Part shown: in pieces, positions 41,420-48,269 of the stretch
Position numbering within the stretch: position 1 is the stretch's first letter
Layout of the letters: the number at the start of each line of letters is the position of its first letter
Source: Agromyces mariniharenae
GTDB lineage: Bacteria > Actinomycetota > Actinomycetes > Actinomycetales > Microbacteriaceae
Direction: 5' to 3'
Length of the DNA: 64,000 nucleotides
Assembly: GCF_008122505.1 (NCBI RefSeq)
Contig: NZ_VSSB01000002.1
Coordinates: forward strand, 372,001-436,000
The notes under the pieces: generated by a model
What the model was told of the DNA's origin: nothing
What the model saw: the letters and a program-made list of their open reading frames with translations, nothing else
Databases searched by the model: none
Position numbers and translations under genes: made by a program

Positions 41420-42217
41420 TCAGCCGAACGGGAGGGCGTCGAGCCGGGCATCGAGCCCCACCATTCGCATCCCCTCGTAGGCGAAGCCCGCGACGCAGTA
41501 CAGGCCGAGCACGGCGCCGAGCGCCGCTTCTCGGAGCGATCCGGTGTCGCCGAGGAGCGGGAGCGCGACGTAGCCGTTCGGCATCCAGATGCGGTTCAGC
41601 ACGGGCACCGGATGCAGCACCTCGGGCGGCCTGGGCACCCACGGCCAGAACAGGCCGGGCAGACCGCCGGTGGTGAGGAAGTCGCCCGCGAGGTGCGCGA
41701 CGAAGCCGACCGTGACGGCGAGCGGGAACCACGCGACCTGCTCGGGCGCGATGACCGCCACGAACAGGCCGAGCAGTGCGCCGAGTCCCCACGCGGCCGC
41801 CCACGTGCGCACGTAGTCGCGGGCCTTCAGGCCGAAGCACGTGAGCATCGCCGTGCCGACGCCGGCGCCCACCGCGACCGTGCCGACCTCCTCGGTCGCG
41901 ATGACGAGCAGCGTGAGCGCCCAGGCGGCCACCGCAACGACCGCCACCGCGACGGCGGAGTGCGCACCCTGGCGGTGGCCGCCGGAGAGCAGGCCGACCG
42001 TGCCGGTGACCACTCGACCGAGCACGGGCACGGAGTGCGCGATCGTCGCGCTGTGGTGGTCGGCATCGGGCAGCAGCGCGGCGCCGGCGCACACCGCGGC
42101 GCCTGCGAGCACGCCGACCGGGTCAAGTGGATACGCCCCGAGGGTGACCATCGGCATCGCACCGGTGACGGCGATCCATGCCGCGGCGCCGCTCGTCGCG
42201 TGCGTGATGCCCATCAT
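41420..42217 (-). CDS. Membrane metal-dependent hydrolase (DUF457/YdjM-like)
   Basis: A 265-residue integral membrane protein with about seven hydrophobic segments. The N-terminus MGITHATSGAAAW and the stretch GAALLPDADHHSATIAHS carry the His/Asp metal-ligand pattern of the LexA-regulated inner-membrane hydrolase family, and HRQGAHSAVAV the third His-containing block. C-terminal WMPNGYVALPLLG is typical of actinobacterial members. The biochemical role of this family is not established. It is the last gene of a minus-strand run starting at bioY but is separated from bioN by 122 bases, so co-transcription is uncertain. Two in-frame ATGs (42217, 42214) are equivalent starts. Confidence 0.8.
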   Translation of the reverse strand: MMGITHATSGAAAWIAVTGAMPMVTLGAYPLDPVGVLAGAAVCAGAALLPDADHHSATIAHSVPVLGRVVTGTVGLLSGGHRQGAHSAVAVAVVAVAAWALTLLVIATEEVGTVAVGAGVGTAMLTCFGLKARDYVRTWAAAWGLGALLGLFVAVIAPEQVAWFPLAVTVGFVAHLAGDFLTTGGLPGLFWPWVPRPPEVLHPVPVLNRIWMPNGYVALPLLGDTGSLREAALGAVLGLYCVAGFAYEGMRMVGLDARLDALPFG

Positions 42218-42339
42218 GCGGTGGTGCTCCTCGGTCGGCCGGTGCTCGGCCGATCAGGCCGTCGACCAGTCTGCACGGAGCGGCAGACATCGGGACGAGG
42301 GCACGCGGCGCCTGCGCGACTCGGCGCCGGAGCAGCGGC

Positions 42340-42933
42340 TCAGTCGTCGAAGCCGCGCGCGGTGAGCGCCTCGCCGAGGTGCTCCGCGGTGCGCAGCGCC
42401 CGCACGATCACGGGCACCGCGAGTGCGAGGATCGATCCCTCCGCGCCGCGCGCCTTCCGCGCCTCCATGACCTCGCGCACGAGGTCGGCGAGCAGCGGCA
42501 CGCACCGGATCGTGAGCGCGAGCGCGAGCCCGATCCGGTCGGGATCGATCCACCGCCGGAACGGTCGCAGCAGCGCCTGCATGGCGTCGAGCGTCGCGCT
42601 CACCGGCGTGGTGAGCGTGTACAGGGCCGCCAGCGCGACGGCGATCACGAGCCGCACCGCCATGATCGCGGCCGCCTCCCACCCGCCGAACAGCACCTGC
42701 ACCGGCACCGCGAACGCGAGCACCCAGAGGATCGGCACCACCTGCCGCCACGCGAGCGCGAACGGAACTCGCGCGAGCACGAACAGCAGCACGACGACGA
42801 CGGATGCCGCGCCGAGCCACGCGAGCGACGGCACGAGCGCCACGGCGGTCACGAGCACCGCGAGCAGCCCGAGCTTCGCGAGCGCGGGCGTGCGATGCAC
42901 GAGCGAAGTGCCGGGATGGAAGACGCCGATCAT
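42340..42933 (-). CDS. bioN: ECF transporter T component, biotin type
   Basis: A 197-residue energy-coupling factor membrane protein with five or six hydrophobic segments. The two Ala-Arg-Gly coupling motifs are present: MEARKARGAEG near residue 160 and EALTARGFDD at the C-terminus. These contact the ATPases in ECF importers. HPGTSLVHRTPALAKLG at the start is also typical of BioN. It lies seven bases after bioM, forming with bioM and bioY the three-part biotin importer. No separate S component other than BioY is seen. Confidence 0.9.
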   Translation of the reverse strand: MIGVFHPGTSLVHRTPALAKLGLLAVLVTAVALVPSLAWLGAASVVVVLLFVLARVPFALAWRQVVPILWVLAFAVPVQVLFGGWEAAAIMAVRLVIAVALAALYTLTTPVSATLDAMQALLRPFRRWIDPDRIGLALALTIRCVPLLADLVREVMEARKARGAEGSILALAVPVIVRALRTAEHLGEALTARGFDD

Positions 42934-42940
42934 GCCCGCT

Positions 42941-43621
42941 TCATCCGATCAGCGCCCGGTAGGCGTCGAGGGCGGCGGACGGCACGTCGTCGGCGACGAC
43001 CCGCCCCCGTTCCATGACGATGACCCGGTCGAACGACTCGAGCAGCTCGAGCTGGTGGCTGACCACGACGAGCTGCTGGTCGAGCGAGTCGAAGTGCTCG
43101 GCCACCCGGAGAGCGTTCCGGGCGTCGAGCAGCGTCGTGGGCTCGTCGGCGACGACGATCGCCGGCTCCGCGACGAGGACCGACGTGATGGCGAGCAGCT
43201 GCTTCTGCCCGCCCGAGAGGCGGTGCGCCGGGCGGTCGGCGAGGTCCGCGATGCCGGCGCGCTCGAGCGCCGCCTCGACGCGAGCCGCGGCATCCGCCTT
43301 CTCGAGCCTGTGACGACGCAGCGTGAACGCGACGTCCTCTCGGACGGTCGGCATCACGATCTGATTGTCGGCGTTCGTGAAGACGAACCCGACCCGGCGC
43401 CGCACCTCGCGTCCGTGCCGGGCGACGTCGAGGCCGTCGACGAGCACGCGACCGACGGTCGGCTCGACGAGCCCGTTGATCATGCGCGCGAGCGTGGACT
43501 TGCCCGAGCCGTTCGCCCCGACGATGCCCACGCGCCGCTCCCGCAGCACGAGCGACACGTCGTCGACCACACGCTCCGCCCCGAAGTCGTGGCTGACGCC
43601 CTCGAACACGATCTCGTTCAT
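42941..43621 (-). CDS. bioM: ECF transporter ATPase, biotin type
   Basis: A 226-residue ABC ATPase powering biotin uptake. Walker A GANGSGKST (about 34-42), the Q-loop GFVFTNADNQIVMP, which is the BioM/CbiO style, signature LSGGQKQLLAI and Walker B AIVVADEPTTLLD are all intact, with the H-loop in VVVSHQLE. The protein is a single NBD and would act as a homodimer. Its ATG at 43621 overlaps the thiolase stop by four bases. It stands between a thiolase gene and bioN rather than beside bioY, which is unusual. Confidence 0.93.
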   Translation of the reverse strand: MNEIVFEGVSHDFGAERVVDDVSLVLRERRVGIVGANGSGKSTLARMINGLVEPTVGRVLVDGLDVARHGREVRRRVGFVFTNADNQIVMPTVREDVAFTLRRHRLEKADAAARVEAALERAGIADLADRPAHRLSGGQKQLLAITSVLVAEPAIVVADEPTTLLDARNALRVAEHFDSLDQQLVVVSHQLELLESFDRVIVMERGRVVADDVPSAALDAYRALIG

Positions 43622-44775
43622 GCCACCCGCTCCACGATCATGGCCACGCCCTGTCCGCCGCCGATCGAGCACGCCGCGAGCCCGGGGCGCGGGTCGTCGG
43701 CCGCCGCCATGCGCGCTGCGAGGCGCACGAGCAGCACGGCACCGGATGCCCCCCACGGATGCCCGAGCGCGATGGCCCCGCCGTCGGCGCTCACGAGCTC
43801 CTCGTCGAGCCCGAGCTCGTCGGTCACCGCGAGCACCTGCGCCGCGAACGCCTCGGTGATCTCGATGAATCCGAGGTCGCCCGGCGTGAGTCCGGCCCGG
43901 CTGAGCGCGGCACGCGCCGCCGGTGCGGCGCCGAGTCCGGGCAGGGCGGGGTCGCCCGCCGCGACGGCGGCGGCGCGCACGCGCAGCGCCGGCAGCCCGA
44001 GCTCGCGCGCGACCGCCCCGGACGTGACGGCCATGGCCGCGGCGCCGTCGGAGAACCCGCACGAGTTGCCTGCCGTGACCGTGCCGAGTCCGGATGCCGC
44101 GGCCGCGCCGAGTGCCGGGTCGAGGAACGCCGGGGCGAATCGCGCCAGTCGCGCTGCATCCATGCCCGGCCGGGGCCGGTCGTCGCGCACCACGCCGTCG
44201 ACCGCGACGATCTCGCCGTCGAAGACGCCGCGTTCCCGAGCGGATGCCGCGAGCGCGTGCGACCGCGCCGCCCACGCGTCCTGGCGGGCGCGCGTGATCC
44301 CGCGCACGGCGGCCAGCCGATCGGCCGCGGGCCCCATGTCGGGATCGGGGAAGCCGTCCGGCGCGAACGGCGCCCGCGTGTACCGCTCGCCCGAGTGGGG
44401 CCACGAGCGGTGCGGCGCGGTCGAAGCCGACTCGGCGCCGCCCGCGAGCACGAGACGGGCATCGCCCGCCCGCACCCGAGAGGCGGCCTGCAGCACGGCG
44501 TCGAGCCCCGAGCCGCACTGACGGTCGACCGTGACGCCGGGCACGTCGTGCCCGAGCCCGGCGTGCAGCGCCGCGACGCGGGCGACGTCGCCGCCCGGGC
44601 CCATGCAGTTGCCGAGCACGACGTCGTCGATCGGGAGCCCGACCGGCGCGACGGCGCGCGCGACCTCGGCGAGCACCGGTGCCGCGAGCGCGTCGACGGT
44701 GTGCGCGGCGAACCCGCGTCCGGCGGTGCCGATCGCGGTGCGCCGGGCGGCGACGATGACGGGCACGCCGCTCAC
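43618..44775 (-). CDS. yhfS: Acetyl-CoA acetyltransferase-like thiolase (YhfS-like)
   Basis: A 385-residue type II thiolase. The acyl-accepting Cys is Cys87 in VDRQCGSGLDA. The active-site His lies in GAIALGHPWGASGA and the second Cys in AACSIGGGQG, so all catalytic residues are present. The start is a GTG at 44775 overlapping the ligase gene by four bases. Thiolases make or break 3-oxoacyl-CoA. In Bacillus subtilis a thiolase (yhfS), an acyl-CoA ligase (yhfT) and a bioY (yhfU) form one biotin-regulated operon. The same three families occur here together, pointing to a role in supplying or salvaging a pimeloyl-type biotin precursor. Confidence 0.85.
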   Translation of the reverse strand: MSGVPVIVAARRTAIGTAGRGFAAHTVDALAAPVLAEVARAVAPVGLPIDDVVLGNCMGPGGDVARVAALHAGLGHDVPGVTVDRQCGSGLDAVLQAASRVRAGDARLVLAGGAESASTAPHRSWPHSGERYTRAPFAPDGFPDPDMGPAADRLAAVRGITRARQDAWAARSHALAASARERGVFDGEIVAVDGVVRDDRPRPGMDAARLARFAPAFLDPALGAAAASGLGTVTAGNSCGFSDGAAAMAVTSGAVARELGLPALRVRAAAVAAGDPALPGLGAAPAARAALSRAGLTPGDLGFIEITEAFAAQVLAVTDELGLDEELVSADGGAIALGHPWGASGAVLLVRLAARMAAADDPRPGLAACSIGGGQGVAMIVERVA

Positions 44776-45989
44776 GAGGCGCTCCGCTCGAACGCGACCG
44801 GATGCCCCGCGCCGAGCTCGCCCGTCGCGAGCGCGTCGCGCACGGCACCGCGGGCGACCTTGCCCGAGTCCGTCCGGGGCAGCGCGCGTGCGAACCAGCG
44901 CCGGGGGAGTTCGGCCGCCGAGAGGCGCTCCCGCGCGGCGGACGCCACCTCCTCGAGGTCGATCCCGTCGGCGAGCTCGACGACGGCGACCACGCGCTGG
45001 CCGAGCAGCTCGTGCGGCTCGCCCACGACCGCGGCCGCCGTCACGCCGGCCAGCGTGCAGAGCAGCGCCTCCACGTGCTCGGCGAGCACCGTAGCGCCGG
45101 CGATGGTGATCGCCGCGTCACCGCGGCCCAGCACGCGGATCGCGCCCGACGACGTGCGCTCGGCCAGGTCGCCGACCGTGGCGAAGCCCGCGTCGTCGCG
45201 TCGCAGCATCCCGCCGCCGACGGTGCCGAGCGCGAGGTACGGCGACCGTGCCCAGAGCTCGTCGCCCGCCGGCCCGGGTCGCAGGTCCACCTCGACGCCG
45301 GGGAAGGGCACGAGTCCGTCGGCTCCGCCCGCGAGCACGAACGAGAGCTCGGCCGCACCGTAGTACTCGGTGAGGCGGATGCTGCGCGCTGCTGCCCGCG
45401 ACCGCAGCTCGTCGCTCGTCGCCGCACCCGCCACGACGACGGCAGGTGGGCAGGCGCCGCCGTCGAGCACCCGCGCCAGGCGCGTGGGCGTCGCGTGCAT
45501 CACGGTCGCCGAGCGGAGGTCGTCGCCCGCGGTCGCGCCGAGCCACAGCGCGTGCAGCACCGCGTAGAGGTGCATCGAGACGTGCAGCGGGCCGGTCACG
45601 GCGATGCGGTCGCGGGCGTCGAGACCGGCGACGTCGGCGAGCGGCTGCGCGGAGGCGAGCCACGAGGCGCTGGTGCGGGCGACGACGCGGGGCCCCGACC
45701 CGCCGCCCGAGGAGCCAGAGGTCAGCAGCGCGAGTTCGGTGCCAACCGGGAGCTGCTCGAGAACACCTCTCGCTGGGCCGCCGACGAGCACCGGCCGGCC
45801 ACGGTCGATCGCGGCCAGCACGGTCGCCACGAGCGCGACGGGATCCATGCCGGCGGGGCATCCGACCGCGCCGTCGCCGTCGGGCAGGACGACCCGCCCG
45901 ACGGCTCGGGCGAGCTCGCGGTAGCGCACGGCGGCGCCCCCGAAGTCGAGGGCGACGTCGTGCGGCGAACCGCCGAGCCAGTCGCTCAT
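44772..45989 (-). CDS. yhfT: AMP-forming acyl-CoA ligase (YhfT-like)
   Basis: A 405-residue adenylate-forming enzyme, about 100 residues shorter than usual at the N-terminus. The ATP-binding loop is LLTSGSSGGGSGP (near residue 88), a variant of TSGTTGxPK. YYGAAELSF replaces the usual YGxTE, GDLAER is the hinge Asp motif, and PRTDSGKVARG holds the catalytic C-terminal Lys. It is expected to activate a carboxylic acid as CoA thioester. The ATG at 45989 overlaps the bioY stop by four bases. Position between bioY and a thiolase suggests a biotin-precursor acid as substrate, which is inference. Confidence 0.83.
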   Translation of the reverse strand: MSDWLGGSPHDVALDFGGAAVRYRELARAVGRVVLPDGDGAVGCPAGMDPVALVATVLAAIDRGRPVLVGGPARGVLEQLPVGTELALLTSGSSGGGSGPRVVARTSASWLASAQPLADVAGLDARDRIAVTGPLHVSMHLYAVLHALWLGATAGDDLRSATVMHATPTRLARVLDGGACPPAVVVAGAATSDELRSRAAARSIRLTEYYGAAELSFVLAGGADGLVPFPGVEVDLRPGPAGDELWARSPYLALGTVGGGMLRRDDAGFATVGDLAERTSSGAIRVLGRGDAAITIAGATVLAEHVEALLCTLAGVTAAAVVGEPHELLGQRVVAVVELADGIDLEEVASAARERLSAAELPRRWFARALPRTDSGKVARGAVRDALATGELGAGHPVAFERSAS

Positions 45990-46660
45990 GCGGCGGGGGC
46001 CACCGCCGCGTCGCGAGTCCACGGCCAGGGCCGCGGCGCGATGAGCCCGGGCCACGCCCGGTGCACGCCCTTCGCGACGAGCACGGTCACGACGACCTTC
46101 GCGAGGTCGCCCGGCAGGAAGATCGCGGAGCCGGCGATCGCGACGCCGAGAGGCGTGCCGGTGATCGCGGCGAAGACGGGCACGCCGACGAGGTAGACGG
46201 CGACGATGCCGCCGAGGGCCGTCCAGAGGAGGGCCGGGAGGATGCGGTACGCCGGCAGGAGTCGCGCCGTGGCCCGGCCGATGAGGGCGGCGCCGAGGAG
46301 CCAGCCGAGGAGGTAGCCCACGGAGGGTCCGACGAACACGCTGATGCCGCCGCGTCCGCCCGAGAGGAGCGGGAGCCCCGCCGCGACGAGCGCGAGGAAG
46401 AGGAGCACCGAGAGGAAGCCTTTACGTGCGCCGAGGATGGCGCCCGCGAGCATGACGCCGAGCGTCTGGAAGGTGATCGGCACCGCAGTGCCGCCGAGGT
46501 ACAGCGCGCCGGGCAGGCCGAGGGCGGCGATGAGCGCGGCGAAGACGGCGATCTGCGCGAGATCGGTGGCGGTGCTGCGCCGCTTCGGGCCGTACGGCGA
46601 AGCCTCGTCAGTGGAAGTGGCGGCGGATGCGTCGGGCGAGGTGTGCTGCGGGGCGCTCAT
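45986..46660 (-). CDS. bioY: Biotin transporter S component
   Basis: A 224-residue membrane protein with six hydrophobic segments, the substrate-binding part of the biotin ECF importer. Diagnostic blocks are ALYLGGTAVPITFQTLGVML and AGAILGARKGFLSVLLFLAL, followed by the Gly-rich GLPLLSGGRGGISVFVGPSVGYL, the BioY biotin-binding loop. The N-terminal 30 residues are polar and variable. GAGGGA precedes the ATG. It heads a five-gene operon with acyl-CoA ligase, thiolase, bioM and bioN, each junction overlapping or within seven bases. I saw no clear BirA-type or BioQ-type palindrome upstream. Confidence 0.93.
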   Translation of the reverse strand: MSAPQHTSPDASAATSTDEASPYGPKRRSTATDLAQIAVFAALIAALGLPGALYLGGTAVPITFQTLGVMLAGAILGARKGFLSVLLFLALVAAGLPLLSGGRGGISVFVGPSVGYLLGWLLGAALIGRATARLLPAYRILPALLWTALGGIVAVYLVGVPVFAAITGTPLGVAIAGSAIFLPGDLAKVVVTVLVAKGVHRAWPGLIAPRPWPWTRDAAVAPAA

Positions 46661-46776
46661 GGGGGTCCCTCTCGTGGTGGTTGCGGGCGTCGTGGCCCGG
46701 TCTCACGCTACGAAAGGCGGGGGAGCGGCTTCTCGACCCGGCCGTACAAGAATCGGGGGTCGAATTTGGAGCGCCG

Positions 46777-47211
46777 TCAGGCGGCGCGGGCCTCGAGCTC
46801 GGCCGGGGTGCCGATCGAGGGCAGCGACGCGGCATCCGCCTCGGACTCGGGCACCACCACGGGGTCGGCCCACACGACGAGCGGCGCGGGCTCCCAGCTC
46901 AGCGCGAGCGGCGCATCCTCGGCGGGCACCACGACGGCCACGGCCTCGCGCTCGTCGAGGACCGTGCGCGTCAGCTCGGCCGCGATCTGGTGCGTGAGCA
47001 TCGCGTGGAAGATGCGGTCGGTGTCGTCGTCGGTGCGACGCACGAGCGCCCACGAACCGCCGGGGCCGATGAACTCCGAGAGCTTCGCGTTGAGGAGCTC
47101 GAAGAGATGCTCGCCGCGCAGGTCGGCCGCGGTCGGGCGCGGCGCAGGAGCGGCGGCGTGGGCGGCGGCTTCGGCTGCGAGCCTCGCACGGCGGCGCCAG
47201 CGGCGGAACAT
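46777..47211 (-). CDS. Conserved-looking hypothetical protein
   Basis: A 144-residue protein not recognised. A basic N-terminus (MFRRWRRRARLAAEAAAH) precedes an Ala/Pro linker, then a mixed alpha/beta region with ADLRGEHLFELLNAKLSEFI and GSWALVRRTDDDTDRIFH. The end is acidic. There is no signal peptide and no Cys. GAGAGGGG lies before the ATG at 47211, and codon usage is like that of neighbouring genes, supporting a real gene. It is on the same strand as bioY but 116 bases upstream, so it is probably a separate unit. Confidence 0.6.
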   Translation of the reverse strand: MFRRWRRRARLAAEAAAHAAAPAPRPTAADLRGEHLFELLNAKLSEFIGPGGSWALVRRTDDDTDRIFHAMLTHQIAAELTRTVLDEREAVAVVVPAEDAPLALSWEPAPLVVWADPVVVPESEADAASLPSIGTPAELEARAA

Positions 47212-47367
47212 CGAAGGCCCCTCTCGGTGGTTCGGACCGCACGGTCAGGGTCTCGTACGGCAGTGCACTTTCAGTCTGTGCCCTCGGTTCGCGGATCACC
47301 GGTGACACGCCGCGTTCGCCGGCATGGGCGTTCGAGGCCGAAACGGAGGATGACCTCCGCGATGATG

Positions 47368-47556
47368 CTACTCCGTCAGCTCGGCGCGCTTCGTCTCGTC
47401 GGCGACGGTGCCGATGGCGATCGCCATGCTCGCGGCCCACGAGACCCACATCAGCGCGAGGCGCCAGTCCCTGGGCCCTGCGACGGTCGCGCGGACGACC
47501 CCGATCCCGCTGAAGATCGCACTCAACACGGCTCCGCTGAAGAGGTACTTGCGCAT
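47368..47556 (-). CDS. Small two-helix membrane protein
   Basis: A 62-residue protein with two hydrophobic stretches (about residues 5-25 and 33-52) joined by an Arg/Asp loop (RATVAGPRDWRLA), ending in a charged tail (DETKRAELTE). This looks like a helical hairpin with both ends inside. Upstream of the ATG only a weak GGCGAC is visible. Function unknown. The gene is divergent from the TetR regulator with about 100 bases between them, so it might share the TetR operators, but this is speculative. Confidence 0.55.
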   Translation of the reverse strand: MRKYLFSGAVLSAIFSGIGVVRATVAGPRDWRLALMWVSWAASMAIAIGTVADETKRAELTE

Positions 47557-47605
47557 GTCGCCACGCTACCGGTTGGTGACGAGGGGCTGTGAGTCATCCG
47601 TGAAT

Positions 47606-47639
47606 CTGACCGATCGTGCAGGATCTGACCGATCGGTCA
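47606..47639. promoter_or_regulatory. Tandem TetR operator
   Basis: TGACCGATCGGTCA (47626-47639) is a perfect 14-bp palindrome. A second imperfect copy, TGACCGATCGTGCA, begins at 47607, exactly 19 bases earlier, so both sites face nearly the same side of the helix. The palindrome sits just upstream of TACCGT (47642-47647), the likely -10 of tetR, so binding would block transcription: autorepression. Confidence 0.8.
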
Positions 47640-47653
47640 AGTACCGTCGAGGC

Positions 47654-48259
47654 ATGCCCACCGACACCCAACCGACGACACGCGTGCGCGCGGCCGACGA
47701 GCTCAAGCAGGTCGCCCTCGAGCAGTTCGCCACCGTCGGATTCGCCGGAACCTCGCTGCAGCACATCGCCGACCACGCCGGCTACTCGAAGTCGAGCGTG
47801 CTCTACCACTACGCCTCGAAGGAGGCGCTGCTCGAGGCGGCGATCGAGCCCGCCATCAGCGAGTTCGAGACCGTGCTCGACGAGTTCCTCTCCAGCCGCG
47901 ACCGCGGCCGTCGCGCCAGGCTCGTCGACCGGGTCGTCGACATGCTGCTGGAGCACCGCGAGGCGGTGCACGTGTTCCTCATCCAGGGGCCGAGCCTCTC
48001 CGAGCTGCCGATCATCGCGCGCGCCAACGCCGCCGTGCGCCGCCTGGCCGCCGCCATCGGCGAGGAGCGCGAGAGCGTGGTCGACCAGGTGCGCTTCGGG
48101 ATCGCCCTCGGCGGCGCTGCCTTCCTCCTCACCGCGGGTCGCACGTTCGCCGACGAGGACACGCTCCCCGCCGACGACGAGGTCCGCGACGCGCTGCACA
48201 CCGTGCTCGGCGAGCTGCTCGCACCCGCCCACCGCCCCCGACCGACCGCGAACGACTGA
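47654..48259 (+). CDS. TetR-family repressor
   Basis: A 201-residue regulator. The N-terminal helix-turn-helix is complete (ALEQFATVGFAGTSLQHIADHAGYSKSSVLYHYASKEAL, residues about 21-59), and the C-terminal ligand domain is a bundle of helices. A TACCGT hexamer lies six bases before the ATG, so the message is likely leaderless and the adjacent 14-bp palindrome is its operator. It is ten bases upstream of the MMPL gene and in the same operon, so it should repress the efflux genes until it binds an inducer, probably an exported lipid or hydrophobic compound. Confidence 0.92.
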   Translation: MPTDTQPTTRVRAADELKQVALEQFATVGFAGTSLQHIADHAGYSKSSVLYHYASKEALLEAAIEPAISEFETVLDEFLSSRDRGRRARLVDRVVDMLLEHREAVHVFLIQGPSLSELPIIARANAAVRRLAAAIGEERESVVDQVRFGIALGGAAFLLTAGRTFADEDTLPADDEVRDALHTVLGELLAPAHRPRPTAND

Positions 48260-48269
48260 GAGACGACCC

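Noticed and set aside
41354..44521. 1055-codon plus-strand frame across the bioM/bioN/thiolase region
   Set aside because: Shadow of the minus-strand genes: composition is Arg/His/Asp-rich and no motif is present, whereas the minus strand encodes intact ATPase and thiolase sites.
46661..46776. BirA or BioQ operator upstream of bioY
   Set aside because: No palindrome of either type could be found in this short stretch.
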